DNA from: JAUWCW01 sp030609125 [NCBI: Candidatus Rokuibacteriota bacterium] | GTDB taxonomy: Bacteria > JAUVQV01 | Length of the DNA stretch: 11,030 nucleotides | Assembly (NCBI GenBank): GCA_030609125.1 | Contig: JAUWCW010000037.1 | Location: 1-11,030, forward strand | Direction of reading: 5' to 3' | In this document: positions 1 to 6,244 of the stretch, piece after piece | Numbering within the stretch: the first letter of the stretch is position 1 | Layout of the letters: every line of letters starts with the position of its first letter | Position numbers and translations under genes: made by a program | Notes under the pieces: generated by a model | What the model saw: the letters and a program-made list of their open reading frames with translations, nothing else | Told to the model about the DNA's origin: nothing | Databases searched by the model: none

Positions 1-15
1 CGGTGCGGCAACCGC

Positions 16-216
16 TCACTTCAGCGGCCCCGAGCCGGCAAGGACGTCCTTATCGGAGTGACTCTCGCTGTGGTGGATGCGCCCTCCTGCAACCCGAAAC
101 CTGTGGCAGACATGCCCGCCGTCCTTTCCGGGAACGCACAGCTGCAGGCTTGAATTCTCCGGAAGGTTCCGCCCGAGCTCTTTGAGGGCGTCTACCGTTC
201 CTCTTTCAAGTTTCAT
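16..216 (-). CDS. Small Cys/His-containing protein of unknown function (66 aa)
   Basis: I do not recognise this family. The product is 66 residues, soluble, without signal peptide or membrane segment. Its N-terminal half (about 1-20) looks helical. The middle holds two cysteines and several histidines: C27, H35, C37, H38, then H48, H49 and H53. The core GGHVCHRFRVAGG resembles a small beta-hairpin, and metal binding is conceivable but unproven. Coding is supported mainly by an excellent ribosome binding site: AGGAGGTGA lies 6 nt before the ATG. It follows the SGNH hydrolase gene on the same strand after a 48-bp gap, so the two are probably co-transcribed. The gene ends 15 bases from the window edge. 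The main doubt is that short GC-rich frames are often spurious, but the translation signal argues for a real gene. Confidence 0.6.
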   Translation of the reverse strand: MKLERGTVDALKELGRNLPENSSLQLCVPGKDGGHVCHRFRVAGGRIHHSESHSDKDVLAGSGPLK

Positions 217-222
217 GATCTC

Positions 223-231
223 TCACCTCCT
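223..231 (-). promoter_or_regulatory. Strong Shine-Dalgarno of the 66-aa gene
   Basis: On the minus strand AGGAGGTGA is fully complementary to the 16S rRNA 3' tail and is spaced 6 nt from ATG at 216. It is the best ribosome binding site in the window and is the reason for accepting this small gene and its start. Confidence 0.7.
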
Positions 232-264
232 GATATTAGATACCAGGCGAGACAATAGGTTTCT

Positions 265-780
265 TCAGAGCCCCAGAAACTCCTCCAGGGCCTCGGACCA
301 GACGCGGTAGCCCTCGGCGCTGAGGTGCACCCCGTCCTCGAGGAGCAGCTCCAGACGGACCTTTCCGCTCGCATCCAGAAACCGGGCGGTGAGGTCGAAA
401 AACTCGGCCCCCTTCTCGTGGGCGATCTCGCAGATCTCGTCGTTGATGCCGTCGAGGGCCGACGGGTCGATCCATTCCGGGTGGGCCGGCAGAACGCTGT
501 GCAGGACGATCCTCGCCTCCGGATGACTCCGTCGCAGCTTCTCGGCGAGGAGCCGGTAGATGTCGAGGAACGAGTGGTCTCCCATGAGGACGTCGTTGGT
601 TCCGGTCATGACGAGGACGGTATCGACGTCGGGATAGTCCTGCGCGGCCCGCCCGGTCCTCGCCAGCAGCCCTCCCGTGGTCTCCCCGGCGATGCCGAGG
701 TTGTAGACCGTGTGCCCGGGAAATCTCCCCTGCCAGTCGAAGTACTCCACCAGCGAGTGACCGAGAAAGAGGATTTTCAT
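265..780 (-). CDS. SGNH/GDSL-family hydrolase (esterase/lipase-like)
   Basis: The product is a 171-residue single-domain hydrolase of the SGNH superfamily. Block I is near the N terminus (FLGHS, nucleophile Ser9). Block II is the glycine at about residue 32 (LGIAGET). Block III is GTND at 60-63, with Asn62 in the oxyanion hole. Block V is DGVHLS at 149-154, supplying catalytic Asp149 and His152. All four catalytic positions are therefore present. Family members deacylate esters, including lysophospholipids, thioesters and acetylated sugars; the substrate here cannot be read from sequence. There is no signal peptide, so it probably acts in the cytoplasm. Length is normal for the TesA/acetylhydrolase-like group. 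It is divergent from the methyltransferase gene and followed after 48 bp by the 66-aa gene. The ATG start has only an indifferent purine-rich stretch (GGGGGAA) upstream. Confidence 0.9.
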   Translation of the reverse strand: MKILFLGHSLVEYFDWQGRFPGHTVYNLGIAGETTGGLLARTGRAAQDYPDVDTVLVMTGTNDVLMGDHSFLDIYRLLAEKLRRSHPEARIVLHSVLPAHPEWIDPSALDGINDEICEIAHEKGAEFFDLTARFLDASGKVRLELLLEDGVHLSAEGYRVWSEALEEFLGL

Positions 781-804
781 CGTATTGGGCGTTCCCCCGC
801 CTCC

Positions 805-833
805 TCTTTACCGTTCACGGGAGAGAATGTCAA
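805..833 (-). promoter_or_regulatory. Candidate sigma70-type promoter of the SGNH hydrolase gene
   Basis: On the minus strand a perfect -35 TTGACA (828-833) is separated by 17 bp from TAAAGA (805-810), a 3-of-6 match to the -10. Transcription would begin about 18 nt before the ATG at 780. Spacing is ideal but the -10 is weak. A TTCAC-type half-site lies inside the spacer. Confidence 0.4.
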
Positions 834-857
834 ATTCACCGGGAGACCAATCGTGAA
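814..857. promoter_or_regulatory. Cluster of TTCAC/GTGAA half-sites in the divergent intergenic region
   Basis: TTCAC occurs at 814-818 and again at 835-839, 21 bp apart (about two helical turns), and its reverse complement GTGAA occurs at 853-857. The first and third copies extend to a 7-bp inverted repeat, CGTTCAC (812-818) and GTGAACG (853-859). The first two copies extend as a direct repeat TTCAC(C)GGGAGA. They overlap or abut the predicted promoters of both divergent genes, as expected for a shared operator. The regulator is unknown. Confidence 0.35.
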
Positions 858-864
858 CGACAGG

Positions 865-893
865 TTGACTCCACGGGAAAAGAACGAAAAAAT
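865..893 (+). promoter_or_regulatory. Candidate promoter of the methyltransferase gene
   Basis: TTGACT (865-870) and AAAAAT (888-893) are separated by 17 bp. The initiation point would fall around 900, only a few bases before the ATG at 903, giving an extremely short leader. The -10 matches 4 of 6 positions, and AT-rich chance matches are possible. Confidence 0.35.
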
Positions 894-902
894 GGGGCCG
901 CC

Positions 903-1910
903 ATGAAAAACCACGAGCCCGGCGGCGCACAGAACCCGGGGGAGATTCTCGGCATATCCGGAGCCTTCTGGAAGAGCCTTGCCCTCCACGCCGGCGTGAA
1001 GCTCGACCTTTTCAGCGTCATCGGAGAAGAGGTTCCGTCGGCGCGCGAGATCTCCGAAAGACTCGACGGCGACGAACGGGGAATCGGCACCCTCCTCAAC
1101 GCCCTCACCGCCATGGGGCTGCTTTTCAAGAAGGGGGGGCGTTTCGGGAACACCCCTGCCGCGAAGGCCTTCCTCGTGAAGGGGTCCCCCCGCTACGTGG
1201 GCTACATGATCCGTCACCACGCCAACCTCGTCGATTCCTGGAGCAGGCTGGACGAGGCGGCCCTCACGGGCAAACCGTCCCGCCGGGGCGCAAGACACGA
1301 TGCCGGGAACTATCTCGAGGACTTCATCATGGGCATGCACAACAACACCGTCGGCTACGCCCCCCGGGCGGTGAAGGAAATCAGCCTCGAGGGCCGCCGG
1401 AAGCTGCTGGATATCGGCGGCGGCCCGGGAACCTGGGCGATACACTTCGCCCTGGCCAATCCCGGCCTGAGGGCAACGATCTTCGACCTTCCCGACACGC
1501 GCCCTTTCGCCGACAGGACGGTGGCGCAGTACGGGCTTTCCGACCGCGTGTCGTTTCACGCCGGAGACTTCAACACCGACGAGCTTCCGTGCTGCTGCGA
1601 CGCCGCCTGGCTCTCTCACATCCTTCACGGGGAGGGGCCCGAAAACTGCCGGAAAATCATCGCGAAGGCCGTCGCCGCCCTCGATCCGGGCGGCATCATC
1701 ATGATCCACGAGTTCATCCTCGACGACGACAAGACAAGCCCCCCCTTCCCCGCCCTCTTCAGCCTGAACATGCTCACCGGCACCCCCGAGGGCCGGGCCT
1801 ATTCGAGGGGGGAACTGGAGGAGATGCTCGCCGAAGCCGGCGTCGGAAAGATCGAGATGCTCCCCTTTCAGGGCCCCACCGAGTCGCGGATCCTCCGCGG
1901 AACCGTCTGA
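903..1910 (+). CDS. SAM-dependent O-methyltransferase (dimerising, methyltransf_2-like)
   Basis: The product is a 335-residue methyltransferase with the two-part layout of small-molecule O-methyltransferases. An N-terminal helical/winged-helix dimerisation region spans about 14-95 (pattern FWKSLALHAGVKLDLFSVI, then a winged-helix-like segment ending in the NTPAAKAFL strand). A Rossmann SAM-binding domain spans about 145-335. SAM-site motifs are LLDIGGGPGTW (168-178), the acidic loop FDLPDT (194-199) and GDFNTDELP (221-229). The SHILHG segment (238-243) is where family members carry the catalytic histidine. Plant phenolic and bacterial polyketide O-methyltransferases share this fold, and similar genes are common in anaerobic deltaproteobacteria; the substrate is unknown. 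The ribosome binding site is poor, and a promoter-like element ends 9 nt before the ATG. The permease gene follows after 13 bp, so the pair is likely one operon. A run of seven G lies at 1133-1139. Confidence 0.88.
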   Translation: MKNHEPGGAQNPGEILGISGAFWKSLALHAGVKLDLFSVIGEEVPSAREISERLDGDERGIGTLLNALTAMGLLFKKGGRFGNTPAAKAFLVKGSPRYVGYMIRHHANLVDSWSRLDEAALTGKPSRRGARHDAGNYLEDFIMGMHNNTVGYAPRAVKEISLEGRRKLLDIGGGPGTWAIHFALANPGLRATIFDLPDTRPFADRTVAQYGLSDRVSFHAGDFNTDELPCCCDAAWLSHILHGEGPENCRKIIAKAVAALDPGGIIMIHEFILDDDKTSPPFPALFSLNMLTGTPEGRAYSRGELEEMLAEAGVGKIEMLPFQGPTESRILRGTV

Positions 1911-1923
1911 ACGGTGACGGCCG

Positions 1924-2661
1924 ATGAACCAGTCGATCTACACCATTTCCCTTCTCGATCTCGCCTGGGTCTTCATCCCCGTGGGCATCGTCATAGCCAT
2001 CCACCTGCGCTGGTCCATGGGGACAGCCTCGCTGTTTCACGGGTTTGCCAGGATGTTCATTCAACTCCTCCTGACAGGCTACGCGCTGGCGTACATATTC
2101 GACTCCAGCCGGCCCCTGTTCATCCTGGGAATCCTCTGCGTCATGCTCGCGGCCGCCGGCCTCATTTCCCTGAGGCCCGTCAGTGAAAAGCGCGCGTCCC
2201 TCTACCTCAAGGCGCTGGCAGCGATCTCGGCGGGAGGGATCCTGACTCTGGTGATCGTCACCCAGGCCGTCATCTCCCTCGAGCGCTGGTATGAGCCGCG
2301 CTACGTCATACCCATCGCGGGGATGATATTCGCCAACGCCATGAACGCCGTGAGCATCGGCGCCGAGCGCTTCGAGGCCGAGTACGGCAGGGAAAGAGAC
2401 TACGTGAAGGCCCGGGCGGCGGCCCTCAAGGCCTCGCTCATTCCCATCACCAATTCCCTCTTCGCCGTCGGCATCGTGTCTCTCCCCGGCATGATGACCG
2501 GCCAGATACTCTCCGGCGTCTCCCCGCTGATCGCCGCGCGCTACCAGATCATGGTGATGTGCATGGTCTTCGGGTCGGCGGGGATCTCCTCGGCCCTCTA
2601 TCTCTACTTCATCAAGGGAGAGGTCCGGGAATCGTCAGATCCCTCGTTTCACTCGGGATGA
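1924..2661 (+). CDS. fetB: FetB/UPF0014-family ABC-type permease
   Basis: The product is a 245-residue polytopic membrane protein of the UPF0014 (YbbM/FetB) family. In E. coli FetB works with the ATPase FetA and is linked to iron export and oxidative stress resistance. Hydrophobic helices lie at about 10-28, 40-58, 63-82, 97-118, 125-142, 172-192 and 203-230. Family hallmarks are IPIAGMIFANAMNAVSIG (129-146), followed by an amphipathic cytoplasmic stretch, then SLPGMMTGQILSG (186-198) and ARYQIMVM (205-212). Length is close to the E. coli protein. The gene is 13 bp behind the methyltransferase, with little ribosome binding site, implying coupled translation. No FetA ATPase gene is in the window, so it must be encoded elsewhere or the permease acts with another ATPase. 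Its last nine codons overlap antisense with the end of the histidine kinase gene. Confidence 0.88.
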   Translation: MNQSIYTISLLDLAWVFIPVGIVIAIHLRWSMGTASLFHGFARMFIQLLLTGYALAYIFDSSRPLFILGILCVMLAAAGLISLRPVSEKRASLYLKALAAISAGGILTLVIVTQAVISLERWYEPRYVIPIAGMIFANAMNAVSIGAERFEAEYGRERDYVKARAAALKASLIPITNSLFAVGIVSLPGMMTGQILSGVSPLIAARYQIMVMCMVFGSAGISSALYLYFIKGEVRESSDPSFHSG

Positions 2662-4836
2662 CATGCTACGGGCACTCAGGACGGCGCTCAGCGCGCTGCT
2701 CAGATCGGTGACCGTGTACGGCTTGAGGACTACCCCTGAGAAACCCCACTTCCGATAGCCGGCCATGATCGGATTGTCCGAGTAGCCGCTCGAGACGATG
2801 GCCTTGACCTCCGGGTCCATTTTGGCAAGCTTCGAGACTGTCTTCTCTCCCCCCATCCCGCCGGGGACCGTCAGGTCCAGGATGACCGCGGCGTAGGGAT
2901 CTCCCGACTCCAGGGCCACCCGGTACATCTCGACCGCCCGGTTTCCTTCCTCGGCCGCATCCACCGTATACCCCAGGCGGCTGAGGATTGCCACACCGAC
3001 GTCCCTCACCTGTGCGTCGTCGTCCATGATGAGGATCCGTCCCTCACCCCGGACAGGGAGCAGAGCGGCGGCAGCTTCGTCAAGACTCCGGTGATCGGAC
3101 GCGGGAAGATAGATGGTGAAGGTTGTCCCCTCGCCCGGAGTGGAATGCACGAAGACCTCGCCCTCGTGCTTCTTCACGATGGAGTAGACCGTTGAAAGAC
3201 CCAGGCCGCTCCCCGTCTGCTTCGTCGAGAAGTACGGATCGAACACTTTGGCGAGGTGTTCCCGGGGAATGCCGACCCCTTCATCCCGCACGACAATCCG
3301 GACGAACTCGCCCTCCCCGGGGGGGAGGGTCGGACTGTCGCCGGCGCGCACGTTGTCGCACGCGAAGGTGACCGTCCCCCCCTGGGGCATGGCCTGGACG
3401 GCGTTGATCAGCAGGTTGCCCAGGGCCTGACTCATCTGCCCCTCATCCGCCTCCACGGGCCAGACGTCATCCGGGATCCTGAATTCGCACCTGACGTTCG
3501 ATCCGCTCAAGGCGAAAGCGGCCGCCTCCCTCATGACCTTTCCAACGGCGACGGTCTTCCTGACCGGCTCCCCCCCCCGGGAGAACGTTATCAGCTGCTG
3601 GGTGAGGTCCCGCGCCCGCAGGCTCGCCTTCTCGGCTTCCTTCAGCCGCCCGACTATCCTTTCGTCCTTGCCCGCGTAGAGGGCCGCCACCGACACGTTT
3701 CCCAGGATGGCGGTGAGAAGGTTGTTGAAGTCGTGGGCCAGGCCGCCCGCCAGAACGCCGAGGGACTCGAGCTTCTGTGCCCGCACCATCTCCGCTTCCA
3801 TCTTCCTGCGCTCCGTCACGTCCCGGGCGATGGCAAGCAGGTACTCCCTTTCGCCGACGGCGATGTAGGTGACGTTTATCTCCACCGGCAGGAGGGCGCC
3901 GTCCTTTTTCCTGTGCTCGCTGACGAGCATGACGGACCCTTTCCGCCGGACCTGCCGTGCGTGATCATCCCATGTGCGACTGTCGGCAACCTTCTCGTCG
4001 ATATCGACGACCCCTTTGCCGAGGAGCTCCTCACGCGTGTAGCCGAGGTCCGAGCAGGCCCTGTCGTTCACGTCGAGGAACGTGCCCGACGCCGGCTCGA
4101 TCACGAATATGGAGTCGTTGGAACGGTTCATCAGGTGGCGGAAAAGCTTCAACTCCTCCTCGGCCCTTTTTCTCTCCGTGATGTCGGAAATGAGCGAAAC
4201 AAAGCCCGTCACTTTCCCCTGGTCGTCCCGCCGGTAGTCCCAGTCGACCCGGACGTCCCGTATCCTGCCGCTTCGCGTCCTGTCTTTACCGAAATATGGA
4301 GTCGGCACGGGCTGCTCCCTGACAAGGTGTTTCTGGTAGGCGCGAAGATCTTCGCCCTTCTCCCGGGTTTCCTGGAACTCAAACATTGATTTTCCCACGA
4401 TTTCCTTCGGCCCGTATTCAAGCAGCCTGGCATGGGCCGAATTGGCGAACGTTATCCGCCCCTCGAGGTCGCTCTCCACAATGCCGTACGGAACGGCCTC
4501 CACGAGGGTGCGGTATTGCGCCTCGCTCTTGCGAAGGGATACCTCCGCCTTTTCGCGCCTCATGAGGTCGACGTTGATGTGCACGGAGTAGATAAAGACG
4601 AGAAAGAAGGTGATGAAGACGATTTCGAGGTAGTCCTCATAGCGGTCGAGGTGCTCCGTGACGCCGGTGTGCTGCAGAACGTTGAACACTCCCACGAGGA
4701 AGTAGATGCCCAGGGAAAGGTAGAGAAATACCTTCGAGGTCCGGTCAAACAGGGGAGCCCCGCTTCGCAAGACGCAGACGAGAGCACCGGCAAAGAAGAG
4801 GGTGGTGAGAACACTTATCGGCGCGGCGTAGTTCAT
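2635..4836 (-). CDS. Membrane hybrid histidine kinase (3TM-PAS-PAS-HisKA-HATPase-REC)
   Basis: The product is a 733-residue hybrid sensor kinase. Three membrane helices (about 7-24, 36-55, 70-88) are followed by two PAS domains (about 104-222 and 229-343, each ending in a DITERK/DVTERR-type linker). HisKA carries phospho-acceptor His368 in GGLAHDFNN. The HATPase domain has N-box Asn478 (NLLINAV), G1 DEGVGIP (518-524) and G2 GSGLGLS (542-548). The C-terminal receiver domain (about 599-722) has D605/D606, phospho-acceptor D654, S682/S683 and K705. All catalytic residues are present. I chose the ATG at 4836 because it shares its A with the stop of the preceding gene (TGATG) and is followed directly by the first helix. 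A longer in-frame start at 4953 would run through the upstream gene. No DNA-binding regulator is adjacent, so the output partner is unknown. A run of nine G (3570-3578) encodes R420-E423. Confidence 0.93.
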   Translation of the reverse strand: MNYAAPISVLTTLFFAGALVCVLRSGAPLFDRTSKVFLYLSLGIYFLVGVFNVLQHTGVTEHLDRYEDYLEIVFITFFLVFIYSVHINVDLMRREKAEVSLRKSEAQYRTLVEAVPYGIVESDLEGRITFANSAHARLLEYGPKEIVGKSMFEFQETREKGEDLRAYQKHLVREQPVPTPYFGKDRTRSGRIRDVRVDWDYRRDDQGKVTGFVSLISDITERKRAEEELKLFRHLMNRSNDSIFVIEPASGTFLDVNDRACSDLGYTREELLGKGVVDIDEKVADSRTWDDHARQVRRKGSVMLVSEHRKKDGALLPVEINVTYIAVGEREYLLAIARDVTERRKMEAEMVRAQKLESLGVLAGGLAHDFNNLLTAILGNVSVAALYAGKDERIVGRLKEAEKASLRARDLTQQLITFSRGGEPVRKTVAVGKVMREAAAFALSGSNVRCEFRIPDDVWPVEADEGQMSQALGNLLINAVQAMPQGGTVTFACDNVRAGDSPTLPPGEGEFVRIVVRDEGVGIPREHLAKVFDPYFSTKQTGSGLGLSTVYSIVKKHEGEVFVHSTPGEGTTFTIYLPASDHRSLDEAAAALLPVRGEGRILIMDDDAQVRDVGVAILSRLGYTVDAAEEGNRAVEMYRVALESGDPYAAVILDLTVPGGMGGEKTVSKLAKMDPEVKAIVSSGYSDNPIMAGYRKWGFSGVVLKPYTVTDLSSALSAVLSARSMSSRVKRGI

Positions 4837-5117
4837 CAGACGCCCTTTTCCCCGTATTTGAAGTCCTTGCTCGCGCTCCAGCATCCCAGCATGAAGAATA
4901 CCCCGCCGAGCATGTAGGAGAGATGCTCCAGGAGGTTGAAGGAATCCTCCCACATCACCCCTTCCACGACGGTGAAGAAGGAGCCGGCGGCGATGGCGAA
5001 AAATCCCGCGTAGAAGTGGCGCAGCTGCGGCACGTCTCTCCTGGCGAAGACAAAGATCAGCAGGAAGACGCCCACGAGGGAAACGACCAGGGCAATGATC
5101 TCGCTTTCCTGGAACAT
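4836..5117 (-). CDS. Small three-helix membrane protein coupled to the histidine kinase
   Basis: The product is a 93-residue integral membrane protein with three helices at about 7-24, 35-53 and 65-82 and a short charged C-terminal tail (KDFKYGEKGV). I do not recognise a named family. Its layout mirrors the kinase N terminus: an initial helix, a short basic loop, a second helix leading into an F-x-V segment, an acidic interhelix stretch with an E-H/E-D pair (SFNLLEHLSYML, compare HLDRYEDYLEIV), and a third helix rich in Phe. It may therefore be a free-standing relative of that sensor region, perhaps a partner or modulator of the kinase; this is inference. Its stop codon overlaps the kinase ATG (TGATG), so translation is coupled. 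A promoter with a consensus TATAAT ends 6 nt before its ATG, and no Shine-Dalgarno is visible. Confidence 0.8.
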   Translation of the reverse strand: MFQESEIIALVVSLVGVFLLIFVFARRDVPQLRHFYAGFFAIAAGSFFTVVEGVMWEDSFNLLEHLSYMLGGVFFMLGCWSASKDFKYGEKGV

Positions 5118-5123
5118 GGCCCC

Positions 5124-5151
5124 ATTATAGGCAGACGGCCCCCGAAGGCAA
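5124..5151 (-). promoter_or_regulatory. Promoter for the 93-aa membrane protein and kinase
   Basis: On the minus strand TTGCCT (5146-5151) is followed after 16 bp by a perfect TATAAT (5124-5129). The expected start point is at or beside the A of the ATG at 5117, predicting a leaderless or nearly leaderless transcript. The element lies in the 44-bp gap after the deacetylase gene, so the sensor pair could be expressed independently of the upstream envelope genes. Confidence 0.55.
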
Positions 5152-5161
5152 TTTCACAGCT

Positions 5162-6244
5162 TCAGCGGCGGCTTCCCCGTATCCAGAGGTGGCTGTACCA
5201 GTAGTAGCGGTTCTCCGACCGGTGCCGCGCGGTACAGGTGTACTTGCTCCGCCCCACGGGCAGGGGCTCCCGGGCGGCGACCTCGAGGGTCAGCCCTTCC
5301 GGGCCGGTCCACGACGCGTCGATCTTCACCCCTCCCGCGCCGTAGCAGGCGAGAGTCTCTCTTTCGTAGTCCCCGGGCTCGAGTTTCAGCCGCAGCACCG
5401 GGGGTGAATCCCCCGGCGGCAGAACTGGATCGTCCGGAACGGCGGACACCACGGGAAGCGGAAGGCTTGCCGCTTTCACGGCAAACTGCGCCATGTCGGC
5501 GTACCCCCCGGCCATGGGGAACCGGGGCAGGGCGGTGAAGTCGCTCCCCCTCCACAGCGCCCCCGACTGCTGCCCGAAGCCGACGAGGCCGAGAGAGGCG
5601 ACGATCTCTCTCAGCGCCGTGTCATACTCGCCGTAGGGGTACGCGAAAAGCGCCGGGGAGGAGCCGAGCTCCTCTCCCAGCCTCTTCACGGAAAGACCGA
5701 TGTCCTCCTTCACCCGCTCGGTCCACTCGCCCTCGGTTTCCCCGGCACGCCGCCGCACCAGGTAGTCGTGGCGGTGGCCGTGGGCGGCAAAGGCCGCTCC
5801 CCCCGACTGCATCTCCCGCATCCGGTTCCAGGTCATGTAACTGTCGAACCCCTTGTCCACCCCCTCGGTGGTGACGAAAACGGTGAAGGGGTAGCCGTTT
5901 TCCCGCAGGAGGGGAAAGGCCCTCTCAGAGACCGACGTATAGGCGTCGTCGATGGTTATCCCCACGCACCTGTCGGGGAGCGGCTCGCCCTGGCGGAGAT
6001 GGGCGACGATCCTCTCCACCGGCCAGACGGCGAAGCCGCCGCTCTTCAAGTGGTCCAGGTGGCTCCTGAACTGCTCCATCGTCACGCTGGTCGCCGCCGG
6101 GGTGTCCGAGCCGAAGTGGTGGTACTGCAGGATGACGGCGGATCCGGCGGCGCGGACGGGAGCGGCCGTCGAGAGGAAACAGAGGCCGGCGACGACAATC
6201 CCGCCGGCGGCGGCTTTCCCCGCTGCCATCGCCGGCCGCCTCAT
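5162..6244 (-). CDS. Secreted polysaccharide deacetylase (NodB/PgaB-like)
   Basis: The product is a 360-residue exported carbohydrate esterase 4-type protein. An N-terminal signal peptide (basic RR start, hydrophobic 12-28, likely cleavage near VRAA at 30-33) is followed by a NodB-like domain. It opens with QYHHFG (40-45), then carries GITIDDAY (95-102, the equivalent of TFDDG, with metal-binding Asp99/Asp100), AHGHRHD (154-160, metal histidines) and AYPYGEYD (201-208). Such enzymes remove N-acetyl groups from peptidoglycan, chitin-like or poly-GlcNAc polymers. The QYHHFG opening and Ala in place of Gly after the Asp pair resemble the PgaB/IcaB branch. The C-terminal 80 residues form a likely beta-rich extra domain ending in NRYYWYSHLWIR. 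The ATG at 6244 overlaps the stop of the glucosaminidase gene by 4 bp (ATGA), which decides this start over an upstream in-frame ATG at 6271. Translational coupling is expected. Confidence 0.88.
   Translation of the reverse strand: MRRPAMAAGKAAAGGIVVAGLCFLSTAAPVRAAGSAVILQYHHFGSDTPAATSVTMEQFRSHLDHLKSGGFAVWPVERIVAHLRQGEPLPDRCVGITIDDAYTSVSERAFPLLRENGYPFTVFVTTEGVDKGFDSYMTWNRMREMQSGGAAFAAHGHRHDYLVRRRAGETEGEWTERVKEDIGLSVKRLGEELGSSPALFAYPYGEYDTALREIVASLGLVGFGQQSGALWRGSDFTALPRFPMAGGYADMAQFAVKAASLPLPVVSAVPDDPVLPPGDSPPVLRLKLEPGDYERETLACYGAGGVKIDASWTGPEGLTLEVAAREPLPVGRSKYTCTARHRSENRYYWYSHLWIRGSRR

Noticed and set aside
3311-3329. CCCTCCCC / GGGGAGGG perfect hairpin
   Set aside because: It lies inside the kinase coding region in a GC-rich linker (PTLPPGEGE), with no U-tract. 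It is explained by codon choice rather than being a terminator.
2635-4953. Kinase start at 4953
   Set aside because: It would run through most of the 93-aa gene and add 39 residues before the first helix. The TGATG-coupled ATG at 4836 is better.
5130-5156. Terminator hairpin after the deacetylase gene
   Set aside because: A possible UUCG-loop stem is only two or three base pairs long and lacks a U-tract.
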